DNA from: Bacteroidota bacterium
Lineage (GTDB): Bacteria; Bacteroidota; Bacteroidia; Bacteroidales; Paludibacteraceae
Length of the DNA: 62,658 bases
Direction of reading: 5' to 3'
Assembly: GCA_022708505.1 (NCBI GenBank)
Contig: JAKIYP010000005.1
Coordinates: 1 to 62,658, forward strand
The position numbers and the translations under genes were made by a program. The notes under the pieces are model-generated. The model did no database searches, had not been told where the DNA came from, and saw nothing but the letters and a program-made list of their open reading frames with translations. Positions 35,334-46,059 of the stretch are shown piece by piece; the first letter of the stretch is position 1; the number at the start of each line of letters is the position of its first letter.

Positions 35334-36605
35334 TTATTCGGGTTGTTGTTGGGTTTGTTTTGGTTGAACAAGCTTGGCCACGAAGACATCACCGGTGACA
35401 TTCACCACGGTACGCAGCATATCGAGCGGGCGGTCGATACCCAGGATGAGTACCAGTCCTTCCGCAGGGATGCCGACGGTTGTGAGTACCATGACCGTCA
35501 TAACCACGCTGGCTCCCGGAACACCCGGGGTGCCGATGGAGGCCAATACGGTCAGGAAAACCACGCTTAGAATCTGCGCGAAAGTAAGATCCATGCCGAA
35601 TATTTGCGCGATAAACAAGATAGCCACGGCCTGATAAGCGCTGGTTCCATCCATGTTGATGGTGGTGCCCACAGGGAAGACGAAAGAAGCTGTTTCTTCC
35701 GGGACACCGAGGGCTTTCTGACTGTGTTCCATCGTGAAAGGAAGCGTGGCGGCACTGGAGCTGGTCGAAAAGGCCATCAGTTGAATGGGGAAAACACCTT
35801 TCAGGAAGTCTTTAATCTTATATTTTACAATTAGTTTAAGTAAAACGGGGTAGAAGATGAAAGCAATTATAAATAAGGTGATGACAACCGTCAGGGCATA
35901 CAGTCCGAGCGAAGCGAACATTTCTCCATCGCCCCCCATGTCTGCAATCAATCCAGCCATCAGGGCAAATACGCCAACCGGAGCAGCAAGCATAATCAGG
36001 TCGATGATTTTGAGTATGACCGTGTTGGTGGCTTCGATGATGGGGGAGAGGACGTTGGCTGTTTCTCCTCCAATGAGTACAATGGCAATGCCAACGAGAA
36101 TGGCGACAAAAATAACCTGCAACATCGCGGAGTTGTCGCTACCGGCAGCCAGCAGGTTTTCAGGTACCATGTCGACGATAAAACTGAGTGGGCCGGTTTC
36201 CTTTATTTTCTCCGCATTTTCGAGTCCGGCTTCCAGGTTCTCCGCGTACATTTCCTTGTATTTAGCCGCTTTTTCGTGCGGAAACATCTTTCCCGGTTGT
36301 ATGAGACTTACCATACCTACCCCCATGATCACAGCAAGGAGGGTTGTGACCATGTAAACAGCCAGTGTACGCAATCCCAGTCGCGACAGCTTCGCGAAAT
36401 CCTGCATCTGACTGATCCCCTTAATCAGCGAAACGAAGACCAATGGGATGGCGATGAGTTTCAGGAGTCTGATAAAGATTGTCCCCCATGGTTTAATCCA
36501 GTCGGTGATAATTTGTGCCTGACCAATGAATAAAAAGAGATAGCCGAAACCGATACCAACGGCCATGGCGATTAATATTTGGAGATAGAGGGGGAGTTTT
36601 TTCAT
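35334..36605 (-). CDS. Dicarboxylate/amino acid:cation symporter (DAACS, GltP/DctA-like)
   Basis: A 423-aa inner-membrane carrier for glutamate/aspartate or C4-dicarboxylates driven by Na+ or H+. The substrate-binding serine-rich hairpin STSSSAATLPFTM and the TM7 motif TINMDGTSAYQA are intact, as is the GTPGVPGASVVMT block. About eight TM segments plus two re-entrant hairpins are expected. Substrate cannot be set between glutamate and dicarboxylate. It is monocistronic, transcribed after the uracil permease gene with a terminator between. Confidence 0.9.
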   Translation of the reverse strand: MKKLPLYLQILIAMAVGIGFGYLFLFIGQAQIITDWIKPWGTIFIRLLKLIAIPLVFVSLIKGISQMQDFAKLSRLGLRTLAVYMVTTLLAVIMGVGMVSLIQPGKMFPHEKAAKYKEMYAENLEAGLENAEKIKETGPLSFIVDMVPENLLAAGSDNSAMLQVIFVAILVGIAIVLIGGETANVLSPIIEATNTVILKIIDLIMLAAPVGVFALMAGLIADMGGDGEMFASLGLYALTVVITLFIIAFIFYPVLLKLIVKYKIKDFLKGVFPIQLMAFSTSSSAATLPFTMEHSQKALGVPEETASFVFPVGTTINMDGTSAYQAVAILFIAQIFGMDLTFAQILSVVFLTVLASIGTPGVPGASVVMTVMVLTTVGIPAEGLVLILGIDRPLDMLRTVVNVTGDVFVAKLVQPKQTQQQPE

Positions 36606-36615
36606 GCTTATCAGA

Positions 36616-36656
36616 TAAAAAATCCGTCCTGAAAAGTGGTGTTTTTCAGGACGGAC
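36616..36656 (-). terminator. Rho-independent terminator after the uracil permease gene
   Basis: On the minus strand GTCCGTCCTGAAAA pairs with TTTTCAGGACGGAT and is followed by TTTTTT. It sits between the uraA-like gene end (36682) and the symporter start (36605), so the two are separate transcription units, though the terminator also lies in the symporter's 5' region. Confidence 0.85.
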
Positions 36657-36681
36657 AAATATAATGTATTTTTCTGAAATT

Positions 36682-37890
36682 TTATTTTTCTTCTTTTTTA
36701 TCCGGCAAAATCAAATTCAAAATCACGCCTACCACCGATGCCAGTCCGATACCACTCAACGAGAAGTTGCCGTACGAAATGATGGCGCCACCGATGCCAA
36801 TGGTCAGCACAATCGAAACAATCACCTGGTTACGGGTAGAGGAAAGATTGATATGATTGTCAACTAAAGTTTTAATCCCTACAGAAGCAATGGTACCAAA
36901 TAAAAGCAGCATGATGCCGCCCAAAACAGCTTGTGGGATGGTTTTGAGAAACCAGGATATTTTACCAATCATCGAAAATACGATGGCAGTCACGGCAGCA
37001 ATCCGCAATACCAGTGGATTGGTTACTTTAGTCAGCGAAATAGCACCGGTTACCTCCGAGTAGGTTGTGTTGGGGACACTGCCCAGAGCGCCGGCTATGG
37101 CTGTTGCTATACCATCGCCAAGCAAGGTGCGGTGCAGTCCGGGTTTCTTTATAAAGTCTTTTTCAGCCACATTGCTGATGGCGTACATATCGCCGATATG
37201 TTCAATGATAGGAGCGATGGCTACCGGGATTAAAAACAGGATGGCCTGCCAGTTCAGTTCCGGTTTAGCAAACTGAGGTAGTGTGAACCAGCTTGCTTCA
37301 GCAAACTGAGAGAAGTCGACCCGTCCCAGTATAACAGCTACAATATAGCCCACGATGATGCCAATGAAAATTGGGATCAGTTTCAGTAGGCCTTTAGCGA
37401 AAATTACCGTGAATACAGCTGCTAGCAAACTGATAATGGCAAGTAACCAGTCGGTTTTAGCCATATTAACTGCGGCAGGAGCCAGCGATAATCCGATGAT
37501 CATGATAACCGGGCCAATCACAACTTTCGGAAAAAGTTTCTCGATGAATCTTAGTCCGTAAGCCTTTACCAGCCCCGACATGATAGCATATACCAAACCC
37601 ACGGCAATAATACCCCCGAAAGTTCCCGGTAAACCATATAATTCAGTCGATTTGATGATGGGAGCGATAAATGCAAAACTGCTCCCAAGGAAGATTGGAA
37701 CCTGTCCACCAGTAAAAAGATGATAGATCAGTGTGCCGATTCCTGCTGTGAACAGCGCGACTGATGGATCGATTCCAACTAACAACGGCACCAGAACCGT
37801 GGCGCCGAATGCTACAAATAAAAACTGAATGCCGATGATGGTGTTTCTCAGATTCAAATCGGGATTGATTTTAAAGGGTTTTTTGCTCAT
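36682..37890 (-). CDS. uraA: Uracil/xanthine permease (NCS2 family)
   Basis: A 402-aa inner-membrane nucleobase:H+ symporter. Typical stretches are FVAFGATVLVPLLVGIDPSVALFTAGIGTLIYHLFTGGQVPIFLGSSFAF at the N-terminus and IAPIIEHIGDMYAISNV with the conserved His and Glu of TM8. The QAVLGGIMLLLFGTIASVGI block lies near the C-terminus. Similarity is to uracil transporters rather than xanthine carriers, but the substrate is inferred from the family. The gene is alone. Confidence 0.87.
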   Translation of the reverse strand: MSKKPFKINPDLNLRNTIIGIQFLFVAFGATVLVPLLVGIDPSVALFTAGIGTLIYHLFTGGQVPIFLGSSFAFIAPIIKSTELYGLPGTFGGIIAVGLVYAIMSGLVKAYGLRFIEKLFPKVVIGPVIMIIGLSLAPAAVNMAKTDWLLAIISLLAAVFTVIFAKGLLKLIPIFIGIIVGYIVAVILGRVDFSQFAEASWFTLPQFAKPELNWQAILFLIPVAIAPIIEHIGDMYAISNVAEKDFIKKPGLHRTLLGDGIATAIAGALGSVPNTTYSEVTGAISLTKVTNPLVLRIAAVTAIVFSMIGKISWFLKTIPQAVLGGIMLLLFGTIASVGIKTLVDNHINLSSTRNQVIVSIVLTIGIGGAIISYGNFSLSGIGLASVVGVILNLILPDKKEEK

Positions 37891-38165
37891 GTGTTTGTAA
37901 TGTTGAAAATTTGTAATTAATTAAACGCTGTTTTTCAGGTATTTTAATGAATACGCTGAGCAAATGCAAATATATGCAATAAAATTGAAAATATTAATAT
38001 CTTTGCAGTTGATTCCTCACTTCACTTTGCTCGTTCGGAATGACAGTTTTAAGCGAGTGTGCAACACTGCTGCATAATTTGATTTTACAAACATCATCCT
38101 TAAACGGCGGCGGTTCAGGGAGTCCGTTGCCTGGCAATAATAATTCTAAAAATCACAAAATCATC

Positions 38166-40172
38166 ATGAAAAACATGCAAAATCTTCTCTTTTATTGTTT
38201 GATAAGCTTTTCAGTATTCAATATTTCAGCTCAAAACAAAGCTTACGTGCTCCATTCTCCCGATCAGCGGTTGAAACTCGAAATCAACCAGGCGGATAAA
38301 CTTTCCTTTACCGTTTCTGATGATAAAGGTTTGGTTGTTACCGCTTCTGAAATTTCGCTTCAGCTGGCCGACGGAAGTGCACTGGCTACTGGTGACAAAA
38401 TCAGAAAGGTGACCCGGAGTGAAGTGAATCAATCTGTACCGTCTCCTTTCTATAAAAAAGCGTTGGTGCAGGAAAATTACCGGCAGTTGAAACTGGCATA
38501 CAAGGATTATGCAGTGGTTTTCAGAGTTTATAATGATGGTGTGGCATACCGTTTCGAAACATCGAAAAAGAAAGGTTTTATTGTTGAAAATGAAATTGCC
38601 GATTTTCAGTTTGAAAAGGATGTGCCTTTGTTTGCTGCCTATATAAGACCCAGGGAAAAAGGGAAGAGTATACAATTTGAAAAACAGTTCTTCAACTCAT
38701 TTGAGAATATTTACACCCATGCGTCCCTGTCGACTTTCAGCCCCGATTCCTTGTTGTTACTTCCATTGATGGCAGATGCAGGTCAGGGTCGTAAATTACT
38801 TTTCACGGAAGTCAATCTCGAAAGCTACCCGGGGATGTATCTGAATCACAGAAAAGGCGCTTTGCAATTGTCGGGAGTGTATGCTCCTTATCCGAAGGAG
38901 GAAGTTCAGGGAGCGCATAACATGCTTCAGATGTTGGTAGAAGAACGTGAGAATTATATTGCGAAGGTTAGTGGCCAGAAGATATTTCCGTGGCGGGTAT
39001 TGGGTGTTTTTGACAATGATGCTGAGATCCTGAACAGTGACCTGGTTTATCAGCTGGCCGATGAATCACGGGTAAAGGATATCAGTTGGATTAAGCCCGG
39101 CAAGGTGGCGTGGGATTGGTGGAACACCTGGAATATCAGTGGAGTGGATTTTGTATCGGGAGTCAATACCGAGACTTATCGATATTATATCGACTTTGCC
39201 GCCAGTCAGGGCATCGAATACGTCATACTCGACGAAGGCTGGGCGGTGAATTTACAGGCCGATTTGATGCAGGTAGTCCCGGAGATTGACATGAAAGCCA
39301 TCATCAAGCATGCCGAAGATAAGGGGGTTGGCATCATCCTGTGGGCGGGGTATTATGCCTTTGCGCGGGACATGGAAAATATTTGCCGGCATTATCGCGA
39401 CATGGGTGTCAAAGGCTTCAAAATCGATTTTATGGATCGCGACGACCAGCTGATGACCGATTTTATATACAAGGCATCAGAGGTCTGCGCCCGTTACCAC
39501 ATGCTGGTCGATTTCCATGGTATGTATAAACCCACCGGTTTACAGCGCACCTACCCGAATGTGTTAAATTTTGAAGGCGTATTTGGATTGGAGCAAATGA
39601 AGTGGTCGAGTCAGGATATGGTGTTGTACGATGTCACTTTTCCCTTTATCAGGATGTTTGCCGGTCCGGTCGACTACACCCAGGGCGCCATGCGTAACGC
39701 CATCAAAGCCAACTTCAAACCCATCTTTACCGAGCCGATGAGTCAGGGCACCCGTTGCCGGCAGTTAGCCCAGTATGTGGTATACGAATCGCCGCTGAAC
39801 ATGCTGTGCGACAACCCCACCAATTATCTGAAGGAACTGCTTTGCACCCGCTTCATCGCCCAGATTCCAACGGTATGGGACGAAACGGTAACGCTTTCAG
39901 GCGAAGTATCCAAATACATCACCATAGCCCGGCGAAAAGGCGATGTGTGGTATGCCGGCGGCCTCACCGACTGGCAGGCACGCGACCTGGAAATCGACTT
40001 CAGCTTCCTGCCTGCCGGTACTTACGAACTCGAACTCTTCCGCGATGGCATCAATGCCGACAAAGTCGCGATGGATTTCAAACACGAGAAACGCAACATA
40101 CAATCCGGAGAAAAGCTGAAAGTACATTTGGCTCCGGGAGGAGGGTTTGCGGTGAGGATTGCGAGGGTGTAA
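38166..40172 (+). CDS. Glycoside hydrolase family 97
   Basis: A 668-aa secreted alpha-glycosidase (GH97 includes SusB-type alpha-glucosidase and alpha-galactosidases). I start at the ATG at 38166, which gives a clean signal peptide (LLFYCLISFSVFNISA); the frame runs 42 codons further up without sense. The N-terminal beta-sandwich (to ~270) precedes the (beta/alpha)8 domain with WDWWNTWNISGVDFVSGVNT, YVILDEGWAV, GFKIDFMDRDDQLM and LVDFHGMYKPTGLQRTYPNVLNFEGV. The DFMDRDD segment is where retaining members carry the Asp nucleophile; whether this is inverting or retaining needs alignment. TATCTTTG at 37998 may be its -7 box. The 37891-38165 upstream region has no other gene. Confidence 0.92.
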   Translation: MKNMQNLLFYCLISFSVFNISAQNKAYVLHSPDQRLKLEINQADKLSFTVSDDKGLVVTASEISLQLADGSALATGDKIRKVTRSEVNQSVPSPFYKKALVQENYRQLKLAYKDYAVVFRVYNDGVAYRFETSKKKGFIVENEIADFQFEKDVPLFAAYIRPREKGKSIQFEKQFFNSFENIYTHASLSTFSPDSLLLLPLMADAGQGRKLLFTEVNLESYPGMYLNHRKGALQLSGVYAPYPKEEVQGAHNMLQMLVEERENYIAKVSGQKIFPWRVLGVFDNDAEILNSDLVYQLADESRVKDISWIKPGKVAWDWWNTWNISGVDFVSGVNTETYRYYIDFAASQGIEYVILDEGWAVNLQADLMQVVPEIDMKAIIKHAEDKGVGIILWAGYYAFARDMENICRHYRDMGVKGFKIDFMDRDDQLMTDFIYKASEVCARYHMLVDFHGMYKPTGLQRTYPNVLNFEGVFGLEQMKWSSQDMVLYDVTFPFIRMFAGPVDYTQGAMRNAIKANFKPIFTEPMSQGTRCRQLAQYVVYESPLNMLCDNPTNYLKELLCTRFIAQIPTVWDETVTLSGEVSKYITIARRKGDVWYAGGLTDWQARDLEIDFSFLPAGTYELELFRDGINADKVAMDFKHEKRNIQSGEKLKVHLAPGGGFAVRIARV

Positions 40173-40243
40173 ATATTTTGACAGAATAGTTGTGTGGTAT
40201 CAAAAATGATACTATATTTGTGGCATAATTATGAAGTATATTT

Positions 40244-40480
40244 ATGCCTGAGGTGTTTAGAGAACTTGGATTTCGCTTTTACTTTTATTCTGATGATCAT
40301 TTGCCAATTCATATACATGTGAGTTATGGCGATGGTGAAGCGAAATTTAATTTGTTAGGCAATAAAGCTACTTTAGTAAAAAATAATGGACTTAAGTCAG
40401 GTGAACTTAGAACAGCAAAGCGGCTGATAGAAGTGAATTTAGATAGAATAATAACTTGTTGGGTACAATACTTCAGCTAA
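40244..40480 (+). CDS. DUF4160 protein
   Basis: A 78-aa protein with the DUF4160 pattern: FRELGFRFYFYSDDHLPIHIHVSYGDGEAKF, then LRTAKRLIEVNLDRIITCW. The His-rich HLPIHIHV stretch is diagnostic. Such genes are usually followed by a DUF2442 gene, as here (14 bp later), and the pair is often listed as a toxin-antitoxin-like unit of unproven function. The stop codon region does not overlap the next start. Confidence 0.82.
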   Translation: MPEVFRELGFRFYFYSDDHLPIHIHVSYGDGEAKFNLLGNKATLVKNNGLKSGELRTAKRLIEVNLDRIITCWVQYFS

Positions 40481-40494
40481 CAAAAAATACGGAT

Positions 40495-40926
40495 ATGACA
40501 CGAAAAGACTTAAAAAGATTATGGTTCTCAGATGAGCGGATTTTTATTGAAACCGTTCAGGGTGCGGTAAAAAGTATGCCTTTGGAGTGGTTTCCCCGTT
40601 TGAAGAATGCTACACCCGCCGAGCGTGAAGACTATGAATTGTCAGCAATGGGCATACATTGGGAGGCAATTGACGAAGATTTAAGTTTTGAAGGTTTCTT
40701 CAACTACAACAAACAGCAAGCCGATAAACAACGTAACAGCATTCAGGAATTAGTCAAAGATTTTCCCATGATTAACCTGACGGAGTTAGCCACCCGGGTA
40801 GGTATTAGTCCTGCGGTGATGAGACATTATGCCTGTAACGTAAAGCGGCCATCGGCAGCCCGAAAAAAAGAGATAGAACAAACGCTGCATCGGTTGGGGG
40901 AGGAGTTGATGCAGGTAAAACTTTAA
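40495..40926 (+). CDS. DUF2442 protein with HTH-like C-terminus
   Basis: A 143-aa protein from the ATG at 40495 (MTRKDLKRLWFSDERIFI). The first ~75 residues are DUF2442 (KSMPLEWFPRLKNATPAEREDYELSAMGIHWEAIDEDLSFEGF). The C-terminal part (LTELATRVGISPAVMRHYACNVKRPSAARKKEIEQTLHRLGEEL) looks like a helix-turn-helix. It likely partners the DUF4160 protein encoded upstream and may regulate the pair. A longer frame opening at 40456 overlaps the previous gene and is not favoured. Confidence 0.78.
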   Translation: MTRKDLKRLWFSDERIFIETVQGAVKSMPLEWFPRLKNATPAEREDYELSAMGIHWEAIDEDLSFEGFFNYNKQQADKQRNSIQELVKDFPMINLTELATRVGISPAVMRHYACNVKRPSAARKKEIEQTLHRLGEELMQVKL

Positions 40927-40981
40927 TTTATATCGTTTTGTCGATAATCTGCAATTCCGAATAAAAAAAGAAGAATAAGCC

Positions 40982-41236
40982 ATGAAAACTACGTTCATCA
41001 TAATTATTATTGCTCTGATATTTTCGCTGGTGTGCGTAATCCGAATTGCTAAATATGGAGGCAGTGTGATTCGTCCGGATTTCAGGAAAGCACTTGAACG
41101 CATCAACCGGGGAAATATGTTTTCTTTCTTAATTGAAAACCGGTTCTGGTACCGCTCCAATGTAGTAGGTTATTATTTAATTTGGTTTATGTGGCTCTTC
41201 ATTTTTATAACACTCCTTTGCTTAGTTATTATATGA
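40982..41236 (+). CDS. Small membrane protein next to the CRISPR array
   Basis: An 84-aa protein with two transmembrane helices, IIIIIALIFSLVCVIRIA and LIWFMWLFIFITLLCLVII, joined by a basic loop. I do not recognise a family. Its stop is only 19 bp before the first CRISPR repeat, so any array leader on this side would lie inside this gene. Confidence 0.5.
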   Translation: MKTTFIIIIIALIFSLVCVIRIAKYGGSVIRPDFRKALERINRGNMFSFLIENRFWYRSNVVGYYLIWFMWLFIFITLLCLVII

Positions 41237-41255
41237 AAGTCGATTGCACCCAACC

Positions 41256-44200
41256 GTTGTGATTTGCTTTCAAAAAATTGTATCTTTGACTTGATAAACA
41301 ACTAAAGTTTTAATTGTTAGTACTAAACAGTTGTTGTGATTTGCTTTCAAAAAATTGTATCTTTGACTTGATAAACAACAGATTAGTTTTAGCCTCAGCA
41401 CAAGCCTAGTTGTGATTTGCTTTCAAAAAATTGTATCTTTGACTTGATAAACAACTAATGCAAAACGGCATCATGCAGCCTTCCGGTTGTGATTTGCTTT
41501 CAAAAAATTGTATCTTTGACTTGATAAACAACCTGCTATCCGGGATGATTATATCCGGGTAGTTGTGATTTGCTTTCAAAAAATTGTATCTTTGACTTGA
41601 TAAACAACTGGTGATGAATCACCCCTACGGGTTCAGGTGTTGTGATTTGCTTTCAAAAAATTGTATCTTTGACTTGATAAACAACTGTAAATCCTGCCGA
41701 TTGTCGTACACTTGTGTTGTGATTTGCTTTCAAAAAATTGTATCTTTGACTTGATAAACAACTTGGAAAACTCGCGCTACAATTACAGTTCGTTGTGATT
41801 TGCTTTCAAAAAATTGTATCTTTGACTTGATAAACAACTTTTTTGTGCGTCCATACCTCTGTAATGCTGTTGTGATTTGCTTTCAAAAAATTGTATCTTT
41901 GACTTGATAAACAACCCTCCAGTAGCTCCACCGTTAGTTGTATTTGTTGTGATTTGCTTTCAAAAAATTGTATCTTTGACTTGATAAACAACTAAAAATT
42001 TGAACTTCCTTTTTGTTTTCGTGTTGTGATTTGCTTTCAAAAAATTGTATCTTTGACTTGATAAACAACTTGCTGTATTTTCGAAACCTTCTTTGTCCTG
42101 TTGTGATTTGCTTTCAAAAAATTGTATCTTTGACTTGATAAACAACGTAAACTCACATAAAGACGTTAAAGGCGCGGTTGTGATTTGCTTTCAAAAAATT
42201 GTATCTTTGACTTGATAAACAACTGTAGCACTGTCCGAGGTAAATGGGTTCACGTTGTGATTTGCTTTCAAAAAATTGTATCTTTGACTTGATAAACAAC
42301 TTGAAGGTTACACCCGAAGACGTTATCTCTGTTGTGATTTGCTTTCAAAAAATTGTATCTTTGACTTGATAAACAACCGAAAGAGGGCTGGGCAACTGAT
42401 TACGATTGTTGTGATTTGCTTTCAAAAAATTGTATCTTTGACTTGATAAACAACAATACTATCGCAGTATCGGCTTGTGTACCAGTTGTGATTTGCTTTC
42501 AAAAAATTGTATCTTTGACTTGATAAACAACCAGAATTGAATGAATTAAATCGATAAGGCGTTGTGATTTGCTTTCAAAAAATTGTATCTTTGACTTGAT
42601 AAACAACAATTGAGCAACATGGCACAACCGACCCCTGGTTGTGATTTGCTTTCAAAAAATTGTATCTTTGACTTGATAAACAACTCAACTCCGGGCGTCT
42701 GATAACCCCGAGTTGTTGTGATTTGCTTTCAAAAAATTGTATCTTTGACTTGATAAACAACTTCGGTATTAACAAGTTCTGTTAAATTGCGTTGTGATTT
42801 GCTTTCAAAAAATTGTATCTTTGACTTGATAAACAACCATCAGAATCTAATACCATCACAGCGGATGGTTGTGATTTGCTTTCAAAAAATTGTATCTTTG
42901 ACTTGATAAACAACTTGGTGCGTTTGCGGTCGCCGGACCAGCTGTTGTGATTTGCTTTCAAAAAATTGTATCTTTGACTTGATAAACAACAGGCGATTTG
43001 TGACCGGTTAAAGGTTCCCGTTGTGATTTGCTTTCAAAAAATTGTATCTTTGACTTGATAAACAACCAAATCAGGTTTCAATCATCGAAGCAAGCGTTGT
43101 GATTTGCTTTCAAAAAATTGTATCTTTGACTTGATAAACAACACCAAGTATTTTCTCCCCATGATGAACCGGTTGTGATTTGCTTTCAAAAAATTGTATC
43201 TTTGACTTGATAAACAACCAATAAACTTGTTATCGTTGACAGCAAAGGGTTGTGATTTGCTTTCAAAAAATTGTATCTTTGACTTGATAAACAACGAATC
43301 ACGAAACATTCACCGCCTATCCGCTGTTGTGATTTGCTTTCAAAAAATTGTATCTTTGACTTGATAAACAACAATTGTTGTTGTCGGAGTTATTGGCTTG
43401 TTGTTGTGATTTGCTTTCAAAAAATTGTATCTTTGACTTGATAAACAACCTCCTGACCGCTGCAATTGTTCATCGTTAGTTGTGATTTGCTTTCAAAAAA
43501 TTGTATCTTTGACTTGATAAACAACCTTATAAAGTTTTGGGCTACCGCCAATAATGTTGTGATTTGCTTTCAAAAAATTGTATCTTTGACTTGATAAACA
43601 ACCTGTGTGGTACTTAGCCCTGCAATTTCTAGTTGTGATTTGCTTTCAAAAAATTGTATCTTTGACTTGATAAACAACAATACTATCGCAGTGTCGGCCT
43701 GTGTGCCAGTTGTGATTTGCTTTCAAAAAATTGTATCTTTGACTTGATAAACAACAAAAAGCGCTGACATTTCCCGGCTGAATTCGTTGTGATTTGCTTT
43801 CAAAAAATTGTATCTTTGACTTGATAAACAACCGGAAAAATTAAAGGCGACACCCTATTACGGTTGTGATTTGCTTTCAAAAAATTGTATCTTTGACTTG
43901 ATAAACAACGTAAATTTTTATTCCTTCCTACCTCACTTTGTTGTGATTTGCTTTCAAAAAATTGTATCTTTGACTTGATAAACAACACTGAGGGATAACC
44001 TTCCGTGCTTTCCGCTGTTGTGATTTGCTTTCAAAAAATTGTATCTTTGACTTGATAAACAACTATGATTTAATATTTAGTTGCCCACCTTATGTTGTGA
44101 TTTGCTTTCAAAAAATTGTATCTTTGACTTGATAAACAACATAATCAATAGCGAGAGAAAAGGCAAATTCGTTGTGATTTGCTTTCAAAAAATTGTATCT

Positions 44201-46059
44201 TTGACTTGATAAACAACGGCAGTGCCGCGATGCTCAGACCCTTGTCGTTGTGATTTGCTTTCAAAAAATTGTATCTTTGACTTGATAAACAACTTTTTGT
44301 AGTCGCTAAATCGGTGTGAAATAGTTGTGATTTGCTTTCAAAAAATTGTATCTTTGACTTGATAAACAACTCCACGTTTGCAAATCCTCCACGATTCGAG
44401 TTGTGATTTGCTTTCAAAAAATTGTATCTTTGACTTGATAAACAACAAAACCCTTTTGTCGTTCGTGCAAAATTCCGTTGTGATTTGCTTTCAAAAAATT
44501 GTATCTTTGACTTGATAAACAACTGATGACATTGAACAGTTTGTGGGGAACAAGTTGTGATTTGCTTTCAAAAAATTGTATCTTTGACTTGATAAACAAC
44601 TATCCCTACTCTTACCGAAATATCATCGTCGTTGTGATTTGCTTTCAAAAAATTGTATCTTTGACTTGATAAACAACAACAGGCGAAGTTGAACCTTCGC
44701 AAAATCGGTTGTGATTTGCTTTCAAAAAATTGTATCTTTGACTTGATAAACAACCAAACGCCTGTGCAATCCTGAGCTGTTCATGTTGTGATTTGCTTTC
44801 AAAAAATTGTATCTTTGACTTGATAAACAACAAAGAAAGCGATTTGCAAAAATAAATTTATGTTGTGATTTGCTTTCAAAAAATTGTATCTTTGACTTGA
44901 TAAACAACACGCATTTATTTACCTTTTCTGAGCTTTCGGTTGTGATTTGCTTTCAAAAAATTGTATCTTTGACTTGATAAACAACACGTTGATTTTTTAA
45001 GCCGCCGTATTCCTTGTTGTGATTTGCTTTCAAAAAATTGTATCTTTGACTTGATAAACAACGAAGTGCCGCAATCAATCAGCGAAGAATCTGTTGTGAT
45101 TTGCTTTCAAAAAATTGTATCTTTGACTTGATAAACAACTCAGGAATGATACAAGGGAAGTATTGCGGAGTTGTGATTTGCTTTCAAAAAATTGTATCTT
45201 TGACTTGATAAACAACTTTGTAATTTTCTTTGGCTATTTACTTTTGTTGTGATTTGCTTTCAAAAAATTGTATCTTTGACTTGATAAACAACTGGCAAAA
45301 TTTAACTATTAAGTGTATTGCAGTTGTGATTTGCTTTCAAAAAATTGTATCTTTGACTTGATAAACAACACATAGTCCTATATGTGTAACTAAAAACAAG
45401 TTGTGATTTGCTTTCAAAAAATTGTATCTTTGACTTGATAAACAACAACAGGTGTACGTCCGGACAGATAATTGAGTTGTGATTTGCTTTCAAAAAATTG
45501 TATCTTTGACTTGATAAACAACTTTGAAAGAAATATCTGTAATATCAACGTCGTTGTGATTTGCTTTCAAAAAATTGTATCTTTGACTTGATAAACAACT
45601 GCTATTTTGAAAGTGTTTTTTGTAAACCGTTGTGATTTGCTTTCAAAAAATTGTATCTTTGACTTGATAAACAACGAGCGTAGTTATATATCCACCTTGA
45701 ACATCGTTGTGATTTGCTTTCAAAAAATTGTATCTTTGACTTGATAAACAACCCCTTTGTGAAAAGGGCTTTCTTGTTATGGGTTGTGATTTGCTTTCAA
45801 AAAATTGTATCTTTGACTTGATAAACAACTCCTGATATGCTCGAGCATGGTATTTTGTCGTTGTGATTTGCTTTCAAAAAATTGTATCTTTGACTTGATA
45901 AACAACGACAAACTAATAGACGTATTCGTCTTTTCGTTGTGATTTGCTTTCAAAAAATTGTATCTTTGACTTGATAAACAACATTTTTATGATTTAGTTG
46001 ACTGGGGTTTTTGTTGTGATTTGCTTTCAAAAAATTGTATCTTTGACTTGATAAACAAC
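41256..46059 (+). CRISPR. Type II-C CRISPR array, 63 repeats / 62 spacers
   Basis: Sixty-three copies of a 47-nt repeat (begins GTTGTGATTTGC, ends TGATAAACAAC), the first at 41256-41302 and the last at 46013-46059. Spacers are 45 of 30 nt and 17 of 29 nt (repeat intervals 77 or 76). I read every repeat and saw no base difference, including at both ends. The tracrRNA anti-repeat is complementary to the plus-strand repeat, so crRNAs are read left to right, toward the cas genes and opposite to them, as in other II-C systems. Each repeat contains TATCTTTG (bases 26-33), a perfect phylum -7 box. Two spacers are a synonymous pair (see findings). Confidence 0.99.

Noticed and set aside
38040-38165. 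42-codon N-terminal extension of the GH97 gene
   Set aside because: A signal peptide begins exactly at the ATG at 38166 and the extension has no family match or ribosome site.
41806-45828. Many ~60-aa frames on the minus strand containing LFIKSKIQFFESKSQ
   Set aside because: They are translations of the CRISPR repeat in different phases; the repeat length and spacer variation explain them.
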